Below are positions 1 through 6,510 of a DNA stretch of 6,527 bases, piece by piece. Position numbers and translations under genes: made by a program. The first letter of the stretch is position 1. Each line of letters begins with the position of its first letter. The notes beneath the pieces are model-generated. The model ran no database searches and was not told where the DNA came from. It saw nothing but the letters and a program-made list of their open reading frames with translations. Where the stretch lies: NCBI GenBank assembly GCA_026391235.1, contig JAPLDV010000667.1:1-6527 (forward strand), given 5' to 3'. Origin of the DNA: Bacteroidia bacterium. Its GTDB lineage: Bacteria; Bacteroidota; Bacteroidia; Bacteroidales; UBA12481.

Positions 1-1
1 T

Positions 2-883
2 GAAACGAAATCCACCGTGGTTCTGGTTCAAAATGAATTTGTGCCTTTACAACCTCTTTTCTGCACACTGGTGAGGGTTGATGATCCATACCGTTCCATC
101 GCAAAACTGCTTGCCCTGGTTGAAAAACGCCCAAACCGTTCGGGAATTGAACCCATGGCTTTTGTTCATGAGGATGCAATCCTTGGACAGGGTGTTTATA
201 TCGGAGCATTCTCTTATGTGAGCAAGGGCGCACGGATCGGTAATAATGTCAAGATATTTCCCCATGTCTATATCAGTGAGGAGGTTGTGATCAAAGACGA
301 GACCTGGATTTTTTCAGGCGCCCGAATTCATAACCATTCTCTAATAGGATCACATTGCGTCATTCATAGCGGTGTGGTTATTGGTGGAGATGGTTTCGGA
401 TTTGCTCCGGTAACGGGTAGCGATTTTACCAAGGTCCCCCAAATCGGAAATGTCGTAATTGAAGATTATGTTGAAATCGGGACGAATACAACAATCGACA
501 GGGCAACAATCGGTTCGACAATAATAAGGAAAGGAGTAAAACTGGATAATCTGATACAAATCGGTCATAATGTGGAAATCGGGGAGAACACGGTCATCGC
601 TGCACAAACGGGTATATCGGGCTCAACCAAGATCGGGAAAAACTGTATGATCGGCGGACAAGTCGGGATAATCGGCCATATCAGTATTGCTGACGGAACA
701 AAAATTGCCGCCCAAAGCGGGGTAGGACAATCGGTCAAAATTCCCGGAACCTCGATACAGGGCAGTCCTGCCTTTGACCTGATCCCTTACCAGAGATCTT
801 ATGTGTACTTCAGAAAATTGCCTGAATTGGTTGAAAGAATACGACAAATTGAGCAATCGAAAAATCCAAATTGTAAAGAATAG
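2..883 (+). CDS. lpxD: UDP-3-O-(3-hydroxyacyl)glucosamine N-acyltransferase LpxD, 5' truncated by the window edge
   Basis: Third enzyme of lipid A synthesis: it transfers a 3-hydroxyacyl chain from ACP to the 2-amino group of UDP-3-O-acyl-glucosamine in the cytoplasm. The open frame runs in from the left edge (first full codon at base 2), so 293 residues are visible against roughly 340 in the family. The GTG at 17 is an internal Val, not a start. The first ~45 visible residues are the end of the N-terminal uridine-binding domain (VDDPY motif). Next comes a long run of left-handed beta-helix hexapeptides with the LpxD hallmark [10 protein letters not shown]. The probable catalytic His lies in QIGHNVEIG, visible residue 189 counted from base 2; many relatives have QIAHNVEIG. 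The C-terminus has GSPAFD and a short helical tail ending in a charged stretch, typical of LpxD. LpxA is the related alternative, but the uridine-binding remnant and GDGFGF motif argue against it. It is followed by lpxC-fabZ after 65 bp with no visible terminator, so cotranscription is likely. Confidence 0.95.
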   Translation, partial: ETKSTVVLVQNEFVPLQPLFCTLVRVDDPYRSIAKLLALVEKRPNRSGIEPMAFVHEDAILGQGVYIGAFSYVSKGARIGNNVKIFPHVYISEEVVIKDETWIFSGARIHNHSLIGSHCVIHSGVVIGGDGFGFAPVTGSDFTKVPQIGNVVIEDYVEIGTNTTIDRATIGSTIIRKGVKLDNLIQIGHNVEIGENTVIAAQTGISGSTKIGKNCMIGGQVGIIGHISIADGTKIAAQSGVGQSVKIPGTSIQGSPAFDLIPYQRSYVYFRKLPELVERIRQIEQSKNPNCKE

Positions 884-948
884 CCTTGATTTTTTTGATC
901 TTACGGCCAAAGTTTTATTTTTACACCCAATTTATCAGGTAAAACTGA

Positions 949-2364
949 ATGACCGCTAAACAGAAAACCATTGCCAAAAGTGTAACACTGTCAGGTACAG
1001 GGCTACATACGGGGATACACGTTGATGCAGCTTTTTATCCGGCAGCAGAAAATGCCGGTATTTTATTCCAACGGATTGATCTTGCCGGAAAACCTACCGT
1101 CAAAGCATCTGCCGATAATGTGGTGGAAACAGCACGTAATACAGTTATTGAAGACAAAGGTGCACGTGTTGGAATGGTTGAACACTCTTTGTCTGCATTG
1201 GCTGGCCTGGAGATTGATAATATCCTGATCACCGTAAACGGACCGGAAATGCCAATTCTCGATGGCAGTGCCAGAAATTATCTGGATGCCCTGTTGGATG
1301 CAGGGATATTCTGTCAGAATGCTGATCGCGAGGACTTTGAAATCAAGGAGCCAATCGTATATTCTGATGAGGAACGCGGAATTGAAATTATGGCTCTTCC
1401 TTGTGATGAATTCAGTATCAGGGTGATGATTGATTTTAATTCCGAAGTGCTTGGTAACCAGTTTGCAAGCCTTTCGCATATCTCAGATTACAATGCGCAA
1501 ATTGCATCATCACGCACTTTTGTGTTTTTCAGGGAACTCGAAATTCTATGGAGAAACAACCTGATCAAGGGAGGAAGCCTCGATAATGCTATGGTGATTC
1601 TGGAAAAGGAAGTGCCCCAATCCGAGCTCGACAGGGTAGCTGATCTCATTGGAAGACCTCGCGTGCAGACACATGCCCAGGGAATTCTCAGTACAACCAG
1701 GCTGGAATTCAGCAACGAACCGGCCAGGCACAAACTGCTCGACCTGATCGGCGATCTGAAACTGATTGGTACTCCTATCAAAGGCAAAATCATCGCTACA
1801 CGACCCGGACATTACTCAAATGTTGAATTCGCCAAGATGGTTAAGCTAGCCATCAAAAAAGAGAAAGCAAAGAATATTATTCCCACCTTTGATCCGAACG
1901 CTGTTCCGAAATATGATATTAACCGCATCATGACGTTCTTGCCTCACCGGCCACCTTTCCTATTGGTTGACCGCATCATCGAAGTTACCGATGTAATGAT
2001 ACTCGGGATGAAGAACGTTTCCATGAATGAACCGTTTTTTAGCGGCCATTTCCCCGATGAACCGGTAATGCCGGGCGTATTGATCGTTGAAGCGCTTGCA
2101 CAATGTGGCGGAATTCTCATCATGCATGCAGTTGATAACCCCAAGGAATACAGCTCGTACTTCATAAAAATCGATAATGTAAGGTTCAAAAGAAAAGTTG
2201 TTCCGGGCGATACACTTATTTTGAAAATGGAACTTATGGAACCTGTTCGCCGTGGAATTGTCAGGATGAGGGCACAGGCATTTGTCGGAAACCAAATGGC
2301 CGCTGAAGGCGAAATGATGGCCCAGTTAGTCAGGAATAAAGACATTAATAAATCAGCTCAATGA
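949..2364 (+). CDS. lpxC-fabZ: Bifunctional UDP-3-O-acyl-N-acetylglucosamine deacetylase / 3-hydroxyacyl-ACP dehydratase (LpxC-FabZ fusion)
   Basis: One 471-residue frame encodes two enzymes. Residues 1-~303 are LpxC, the zinc deacetylase that commits the pathway to lipid A. Its motifs are SGTGLHTG (15-22), MVEH (76-79; E78 probable base, H79 zinc ligand), SRTF (188-191) and HKLLDLIGD (261-269; H261 and D265 remaining zinc ligands). PGH (286-288) matches the conserved late His. Residues ~325-465 are FabZ, the hot-dog-fold dehydratase of fatty acid elongation. It has LPHRPPFLLVDRI (331-343), catalytic H367 in SGHFP and E381 in EALAQ, 14 residues apart as in E. coli FabZ. A short, Lys-rich and Pro-containing linker (~303-324) joins them. 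All catalytic residues are present, so both halves should be active. The fusion is known from Bacteroidota. The ATG at 949 has a weak AGG at 937-939 and places the LpxC N-terminus at its usual distance from GTGLHTG. The stop overlaps the lpxA start by ATGA, suggesting translational coupling. Confidence 0.97.
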   Translation: MTAKQKTIAKSVTLSGTGLHTGIHVDAAFYPAAENAGILFQRIDLAGKPTVKASADNVVETARNTVIEDKGARVGMVEHSLSALAGLEIDNILITVNGPEMPILDGSARNYLDALLDAGIFCQNADREDFEIKEPIVYSDEERGIEIMALPCDEFSIRVMIDFNSEVLGNQFASLSHISDYNAQIASSRTFVFFRELEILWRNNLIKGGSLDNAMVILEKEVPQSELDRVADLIGRPRVQTHAQGILSTTRLEFSNEPARHKLLDLIGDLKLIGTPIKGKIIATRPGHYSNVEFAKMVKLAIKKEKAKNIIPTFDPNAVPKYDINRIMTFLPHRPPFLLVDRIIEVTDVMILGMKNVSMNEPFFSGHFPDEPVMPGVLIVEALAQCGGILIMHAVDNPKEYSSYFIKIDNVRFKRKVVPGDTLILKMELMEPVRRGIVRMRAQAFVGNQMAAEGEMMAQLVRNKDINKSAQ

Positions 2365-3089
2365 TTCCATTTGCCTACATCAGCCAGGACGTAGAGATCG
2401 GAGAAGGAACGTGGATTGGACCCCATGTTACTATTTTTGATGGTGCCCGGATCGGAAAAAACTGCAAAATTTTCCCGGGTGCAGTAATATCTGCAATCCC
2501 GCAGGACATGAAATATAATGGTGAGACCACCTTAGTGGAGATCGGTGATAATACGGTTATCCGTGAATGCGTGACGATCAACAAGGGAACGAGCTCTTTT
2601 GGTAAAACCATCATCGGCAATCATTGTCTTCTTATGGCATATAGTCATGTCGCTCACGATTGCAGGCTCGGAAATAACGTTATACTAGTTAATTCCGTTG
2701 GACTTGCCGGTGAAATCGAAATCGGGGACTATGCAATTCTCAGCGGGATGGTGCTCGTACACCAATTTGTACGCATCGGTGCTCATACTATCATACAAGG
2801 CGGATCAAAAGTCGGAAAAGATGTGCCGCCATTCGTAACGGCAGGTCGCGAACCCCTTCGCTTTGAAGGAATTAACCTTGTTGGCCTTCGCAGGAGAGGC
2901 TTTTCAGAGGTGCTGATTGAAGAGATCCATGAAATCTACAGGTATGTCTATCAGAAAGGATATAATACCAGCCAGGCCCTTGAACGCATCGAACAGGATC
3001 TTGCCGGAAATGGTGAACGCGATATGATCGTCTCTTTTATTCGCGAATCCCGGCGCGGAATCATTAAGGGACCTTTCGAAGAATTATAA
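2361..3089 (+). CDS. lpxA: Acyl-ACP--UDP-N-acetylglucosamine O-acyltransferase LpxA (N-terminally short helix)
   Basis: First enzyme of lipid A synthesis: it moves a 3-hydroxyacyl chain from ACP to the 3-OH of UDP-GlcNAc. The 242 residues form a left-handed beta-helix (hexads from residue 5 to ~160) plus a C-terminal helical domain with GLRRRGF (175-181). The catalytic His is H99 in HVAHD, matching E. coli H125; H96 and H134 match H122 and H160. The position of E. coli H144 is E118 here. G147 falls where E. coli G173 sets acyl length, so a long acyl chain is not excluded. Family members are usually ~255-262 residues. The deficit is at the N-terminus, where only six hexads (5-40) precede the AVI-SAIPQD segment, three fewer than in the Bacteroidota LpxA proteins I recall. 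An in-frame TAA at 2349-2351 rules out an upstream start, so this is not a mis-called start. ATG overlaps the lpxC-fabZ stop; the 3' end overlaps convergent thiL by 6 bp. Confidence 0.96.
   Translation: MIPFAYISQDVEIGEGTWIGPHVTIFDGARIGKNCKIFPGAVISAIPQDMKYNGETTLVEIGDNTVIRECVTINKGTSSFGKTIIGNHCLLMAYSHVAHDCRLGNNVILVNSVGLAGEIEIGDYAILSGMVLVHQFVRIGAHTIIQGGSKVGKDVPPFVTAGREPLRFEGINLVGLRRRGFSEVLIEEIHEIYRYVYQKGYNTSQALERIEQDLAGNGERDMIVSFIRESRRGIIKGPFEEL
3084..3089. other. Palindrome TTATAA forming the overlapping stops of lpxA and thiL
   Basis: The hexamer is its own reverse complement. On the + strand it reads TTA TAA, the final Leu and stop of LpxA. On the - strand it reads TTA TAA again, the final Leu and stop of ThiL. 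The convergent genes therefore overlap by six bases, with no intergenic room for a conventional terminator. I see no GC-rich hairpin with a T-run in the neighbouring coding sequence. Confidence 0.9.
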
Positions 3090-4148
3090 ATCTTTCCACC
3101 GCTGCTTAGCATTCCACCCCTGTGCATCCATGACAATGGTGCTTTTATCGGCGAACTCAAGCAGGTGTCCGCTTTCTTTGCCCGTCATAATACCAATTAC
3201 CGACATGCCTTCCATGGTTTGTATACTTGTGAAATCTTCGGGTGAAATGGTGAATAGGAGCTCATAATCCTCGCCGCCATTTAATGTAGCTACAATAGGA
3301 CTGATTCGCATCTGCCCGGCCAGTTTTTGAGTTTCAGAATGGACCGGAATTCGGTCGGCATAAATTTTAGATCCCGTACCCGAAGCCTCGCAAATATGAA
3401 GCAGATCAGATGACAGGCCATCCGATACATCTATCATTGCAGTGGGTTTCACCTTCCGGGCCAGTAACATCCTTCCCAGATCATTACGGGCTTCAGGTTT
3501 AAGCTGCCGCCCGAGAATATACTGATATCCATCGAGCTGGGGCTTATAGGTTGGATCTTTTTTGAATTTTAGGTTTTCCCGTTCAAGAAGGAGCAACCCC
3601 ATATAGGCACCACCAAGGTCACCGGTTACACAGATCAGGTCACCCTTTTTGGCGCCTTTACGGTATATAATCTGCTGTGATTGAGCCGTTCCCAATGCAG
3701 TTACGGAAATGGTCAAACCATTCACACTGGCACTGGTATCGCCGCCGATCAGGTCGATCTCGTAATGATTGCAGGCGAGTTTTATCCCCTTGTATAATTC
3801 TTCGATCGCATTCAGTGATAACTTCGAGGAAATCCCCAGGCAAACCGTAACCTGCAACGGGGTCCCGTTCATCGCGTAGATATCGGAAAGATTGACAACC
3901 ACCGACTTATAACCCAGGTGCTTCATAGGTACATAAGTCAAATCGAAATGAATTCCTTCGAGTAACAAATCGGTCGTTACCAAAGTCAGGAAACCATTAT
4001 GATCAATAACTGCCGCATCATCACCGATCCCCTTGCGGGAAGAGGGATGGCGCAGGATAATGTCATCGGTTAGCCTGCGGATCAATCCGAATTCCCCGAG
4101 ATCGGACAGCGTTTTGGTCTTCTGATCGGTCATAGGTTTAACGGTCAT
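3084..4148 (-). CDS. thiL: Thiamine-monophosphate kinase ThiL
   Basis: It phosphorylates thiamine monophosphate with ATP to give thiamine pyrophosphate, the last step of cofactor synthesis in the cytoplasm. The 354 residues match the PurM/AIRS-like kinase fold. GIGDDAAVI (40-48), TTDLLLEGIHF (58-68) and NLSDIYAMN (86-94) form the N-terminal Mg-ATP half. IGGDTS (134-139), IDVSDGLSSD (239-248) and NGGEDYELLF (290-299) are also characteristic. It is longer than the ~325-residue E. coli enzyme, with part of the extra length around residues 190-215 (KFKKDPTYKPQLDGY region), as I recall in Bacteroidota ThiL. The start at 4148 is preceded by GGAT about 5 bases upstream; a second Met at residue 6 (codon 4133-4131) lacks any Shine-Dalgarno and is less likely. 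No other thiamine gene is visible nearby. It stands alone on this strand, convergent with lpxA and divergent from sufB. Confidence 0.96.
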   Translation of the reverse strand: MTVKPMTDQKTKTLSDLGEFGLIRRLTDDIILRHPSSRKGIGDDAAVIDHNGFLTLVTTDLLLEGIHFDLTYVPMKHLGYKSVVVNLSDIYAMNGTPLQVTVCLGISSKLSLNAIEELYKGIKLACNHYEIDLIGGDTSASVNGLTISVTALGTAQSQQIIYRKGAKKGDLICVTGDLGGAYMGLLLLERENLKFKKDPTYKPQLDGYQYILGRQLKPEARNDLGRMLLARKVKPTAMIDVSDGLSSDLLHICEASGTGSKIYADRIPVHSETQKLAGQMRISPIVATLNGGEDYELLFTISPEDFTSIQTMEGMSVIGIMTGKESGHLLEFADKSTIVMDAQGWNAKQRWKDL

Positions 4149-4173
4149 TCATTATCCAAAAATAGCATATCTC

Positions 4174-4181
4174 CAAAGATA
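4174..4181 (-). promoter_or_regulatory. Probable thiL promoter, -7 element
   Basis: The - strand reads TATCTTTG, a perfect match to the Bacteroidota -7 consensus TAnnTTTG. It lies 25 bases upstream of the thiL ATG, which would give a leader of about 20 nt. I find no convincing -33 TTTG at the usual 19-21-base spacing (near 4201-4205), so the call rests on one element in an AT-rich intergenic region and on position. Confidence 0.5.
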
Positions 4182-4207
4182 AATAATCGCTATTTGTTTA
4201 ACTTTAC

Positions 4208-4238
4208 TTTCTATTTAGAAATATTCTAAATAACTTTG
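4208..4238 (+). promoter_or_regulatory. Probable sufBCD promoter (-33 TTTC, 19-bp spacer, -7 TAACTTTG)
   Basis: TAACTTTG at 4231-4238 is a perfect match to the Bacteroidota -7 consensus TAnnTTTG. TTTC at 4208-4211 is a three-of-four match to the -33 TTTG at a 19-bp spacing. Transcription would start a few bases after 4238, leaving a leader of roughly 25-30 nt before the sufB ATG at 4271. The 19-bp spacer plus the first two bases of the -7 element is one perfect inverted repeat, described separately, so the promoter is probably regulated. Confidence 0.6.
4212..4232. repeat. Perfect 9-3-9 inverted repeat inside the suf promoter; candidate operator
   Basis: The left arm TATTTAGAA (4212-4220) and right arm TTCTAAATA (4224-4232) are exact reverse complements around ATA. 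The repeat begins directly after the probable -33 element and ends inside the -7 element, so a bound dimer would block RNA polymerase. It is AT-rich with no T-run after it and sits before the predicted start, so a terminator is unlikely. By analogy with other suf operons, an Rrf2-type (IscR-like) or Fur-family regulator could bind here. No regulator gene is in the window, and I do not recognise the exact motif. Confidence 0.65.
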
Positions 4239-4270
4239 CAGGCATTGTTATTTCTGCATTTCACAAGATT

Positions 4271-5719
4271 ATGAACGGCGATCAGGACCCGATTATCAGT
4301 CAGGTTACCCAGGGAGAATATAAGTATGGTTTTGTTACTGCGCTGGATAACGATGCTTTGCCAAAAGGCCTGAATGAAGATATCATACACCAGTTATCCG
4401 TCAAGAAAGATGAACCAGGATGGATGCTTGAAATCCGCCTGAAAGCATTCCGTTACTGGCTAACAATGAAATTGCCGGACTGGGCTCATCTGAAAATTCC
4501 ATTGATTGATTATCAGGATATTATCTATTATTCCGCACCGATAAGCAAAAAGCCGGCAGGTAGTTTCGAAGAGGTGGATCCGGAATTGTTAAAAACCTTT
4601 GATAAACTGGGAATTCCCCTTGATGAGCAAAAACACCTTTCGGGTTTTGCTGTGGACGCTGTGATGGACAGTATTTCCGTGAAAACCACGTTCAAGGAAT
4701 CACTGGCCGAGCTTGGCATCATCTTCAGCTCATTCAGCGATGCGGTGCGGGAACATCCCGACCTGATCAAAAAATACATGGGCTCGGTGGTTCCATATCG
4801 CGATAATTATTACGCAGCATTAAATTCAGCGGTTTTCAGCGACGGTTCCTTTGTTTTTATTCCCAAGGGAGTGAGGTGCCCGATGGAGCTTTCTACCTAT
4901 TTCCGCATCAATGCCGCAAATACCGGTCAGTTCGAAAGAACACTGATCGTGGCGGAAGAGGGTGCATACGTAAGCTATCTCGAGGGTTGCACAGCACCGA
5001 AGCGCGATGAAAACCAACTCCATGCAGCTATCGTCGAGATTGTTGCACATACCGATGCTGAAGTTAAGTACTCTACTGTCCAGAACTGGTATCCCGGAGA
5101 TAAAAACGGCAAGGGCGGGATCTATAATTTTGTCACCAAACGCGGAATCTGTTTGGGCGACCGGTCGAAAATCTCCTGGACACAGGTTGAAACGGGTTCA
5201 GCCGTTACCTGGAAGTATCCTTCGTGTATTCTGAGAGGGAATTATTCTGTCGGGGAGTTTTACAGCGTGGCAGTGACCAACAATTATCAGCAGGCCGATA
5301 CCGGTACTAAAATGATTCATATCGGGAAAAACACGCGAAGCACAATTGTTTCAAAAGGAATATCAGCCGGGAAGGGCCAGAATAGCTACCGGGGACTCGT
5401 AAGAGTTACGAAAAATGCCGAAAATGCCAGGAACTATTCGCAATGTGATTCCCTGCTTTTGGGTGATCAGTGCGGTGCTCATACCTTCCCCTATATCGAG
5501 GTGGATAACCAGTCGGCAATAGTTGAACACGAAGCCACTACCTCCAAAATCGGGGAAGACCAGATATTTTATTGCAATCAGCGCGGAATCGATACCGAAA
5601 CCGCTGTAGGGCTCATCGTGAACGGCTATGCCCGTGAAGTACTGAACAAACTACCGATGGAGTTTGCCGTCGAAGCACAGAAGTTACTGCAAATCAGCCT
5701 GGAAGGAAGTGTTGGCTAG
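4271..5719 (+). CDS. sufB: Fe-S cluster assembly scaffold protein SufB
   Basis: It forms the SufBC2D scaffold complex in the cytoplasm, which receives sulfur from the SufS cysteine desulfurase system and builds Fe-S clusters. The 482 residues cover the full family length. An N-terminal helical region (~1-130) is followed by the beta-helical core and a C-terminal helical domain ending LEGSVG, the usual SufB ending. Core motifs include [11 protein letters not shown] (202-212), YLEGCTAP (236-243) and [15 protein letters not shown] (341-355). [18 protein letters not shown] (391-408) and [13 protein letters not shown] (419-431) follow. C401 in CGAHTF corresponds to the cluster-binding or sulfur-accepting Cys of E. 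coli SufB (Cys405); C240 is another conserved Cys. The strict cysteine motif and C-terminus distinguish it from SufD. The start is the first ATG after the promoter and fits the family N-terminus, but it has no Shine-Dalgarno. It is the first gene of a suf operon, with sufC 37 bp downstream and no terminator between. Confidence 0.97.
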   Translation: MNGDQDPIISQVTQGEYKYGFVTALDNDALPKGLNEDIIHQLSVKKDEPGWMLEIRLKAFRYWLTMKLPDWAHLKIPLIDYQDIIYYSAPISKKPAGSFEEVDPELLKTFDKLGIPLDEQKHLSGFAVDAVMDSISVKTTFKESLAELGIIFSSFSDAVREHPDLIKKYMGSVVPYRDNYYAALNSAVFSDGSFVFIPKGVRCPMELSTYFRINAANTGQFERTLIVAEEGAYVSYLEGCTAPKRDENQLHAAIVEIVAHTDAEVKYSTVQNWYPGDKNGKGGIYNFVTKRGICLGDRSKISWTQVETGSAVTWKYPSCILRGNYSVGEFYSVAVTNNYQQADTGTKMIHIGKNTRSTIVSKGISAGKGQNSYRGLVRVTKNAENARNYSQCDSLLLGDQCGAHTFPYIEVDNQSAIVEHEATTSKIGEDQIFYCNQRGIDTETAVGLIVNGYAREVLNKLPMEFAVEAQKLLQISLEGSVG

Positions 5720-5756
5720 AATAATTAATAGTTATAAATTTTGATTTTTTAACTGC

Positions 5757-6509
5757 ATGTTATCAATCAGAAACCTGAAAGCGGCAATCAACGGCCGGGA
5801 GATTCTCAAAGGAATCAACCTGGAAGTAAATAAAGGTGAAGTTCACGCGATCATGGGGCCCAACGGTTCGGGCAAAAGTACCCTTGCGGCGGTTCTGGCC
5901 GGAAGAGATGTTTTTACGGTCACCGAAGGAGAAGTCTTGTTCGATGGCCAGCCATTATTGGGTATGGCCCCCGAAATCCGCGCAAGAGCCGGTATTTTCC
6001 TTGGATTTCAATATCCGGTTGAAATTCCGGGAGTTTCAATGGTAAACTTTATGAGAACAGCTATCAATGAGCAACGAAAATACCGCGAACTGCCCGAAAT
6101 GAGCGCTTCTGATTTTCTCAAACTTATGCGCGATAAAAAAACTCTGATGGAAATAGATTCAGCCCTGGCCAGCCGGTCAGTCAATGAAGGCTTCTCAGGG
6201 GGTGAGAAAAAGCGGAACGAAATATTCCAGATGGCAATGCTCGAACCGCGGCTGGCTATCCTCGATGAAACCGACTCCGGATTGGATATCGATGCACTGA
6301 AAACCGTGGCTATTGGAGTTAACCGCCTCCGCCGGCCCGACAATGCGATGATCATAATCACCCATTATCAGAGGTTGCTCGATTATATCGTGCCTGATTT
6401 TGTGCATGTTCTTTCGGCAGGACGGATCGTAAGGTCAGGAGATAAATCCCTTGCCTATGAGCTCGAGGAAAAGGGCTACGATTGGATAAAAGAGGAAAAT
6501 CAGGAGTAA
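5757..6509 (+). CDS. sufC: Fe-S cluster assembly ATPase SufC
   Basis: ABC-type ATPase that drives conformational change in the SufBCD scaffold during cluster assembly. It is soluble and is not part of a transporter. The 250 residues are normal for SufC. All nucleotide-binding elements are present: Walker A GPNGSGKST (34-42), Q-loop Q85 in GFQYP, signature FSGGEKKR (146-153), Walker B LAILDETDSGLD (167-178, with D170 and E171) and switch His H203 in ITHYQR. GFQYPVEIPGVS and the ETDSGLDIDAL stretch are specific to SufC within the ABC superfamily. The ATG at 5757 gives the family's usual N-terminus (LSIRNLKA); it has no Shine-Dalgarno, only an AT-rich leader. It lies 37 bp after sufB and one base before the next start, so it is probably cotranscribed with both. 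Confidence 0.97.
   Translation: MLSIRNLKAAINGREILKGINLEVNKGEVHAIMGPNGSGKSTLAAVLAGRDVFTVTEGEVLFDGQPLLGMAPEIRARAGIFLGFQYPVEIPGVSMVNFMRTAINEQRKYRELPEMSASDFLKLMRDKKTLMEIDSALASRSVNEGFSGGEKKRNEIFQMAMLEPRLAILDETDSGLDIDALKTVAIGVNRLRRPDNAMIIITHYQRLLDYIVPDFVHVLSAGRIVRSGDKSLAYELEEKGYDWIKEENQE
6501..6506 (+). promoter_or_regulatory. Ribosome binding site of the downstream gene (CAGGAG)
   Basis: CAGGAG lies at the very end of sufC, four bases before the ATG at 6511. It is the clearest Shine-Dalgarno in the window and supports the ATG as a real start, although the spacing is a little short. Confidence 0.6.
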
Positions 6510-6510
6510 A

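Noticed and set aside
17..883. GTG at 17 as the start of a short LpxD
   Set aside because: The frame is open to the window edge, and the residues before the GTG (Glu-Thr-Lys-Ser-Thr) continue the uridine-binding domain, so the gene begins upstream of the window.
884..948. Possible promoter or terminator between lpxD and lpxC-fabZ
   Set aside because: The 65 bp are AT-rich with a T-run at 890-896, but I find no stem before it and no TAnnTTTG. An operon continuing through the gap is simpler.
1063..1479. 138-codon open frame on the - strand inside lpxC-fabZ
   Set aside because: It lies wholly within the strongly supported lpxC frame, has no recognisable motif, and its Cys/His/Ile-rich composition is that of a shadow frame.
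1944..2345. 133-codon open frame on the - strand inside the fabZ half
   Set aside because: It is antisense to conserved FabZ motifs and has no domain, no Shine-Dalgarno and no promoter of its own.
4199..4206. Second -7-like element TAACTTTA upstream of the suf promoter
   Set aside because: It ends in A instead of G, and no -33 element lies at a suitable distance; the TTTG at 4193-4196 nearly abuts it.
4237..4258. Small hairpin TGCAG...CTGCA near the sufB leader
   Set aside because: It has only five pairs around a 12-base loop and its left arm overlaps the -7 element, so it would be outside or barely inside the transcript. There is no riboswitch-like architecture.
5720..5756. Possible internal promoter before sufC (ATAAATTTTG)
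   Set aside because: The nearest match is AAATTTTG, which lacks the TA of the -7 consensus at the right spacing, and the gap is only 37 bp.
6008..6361. 117-codon open frame on the - strand inside sufC
   Set aside because: It is antisense to the SufC signature and Walker B regions; Ser/Arg/Ile-rich composition is a by-product of the opposite strand.
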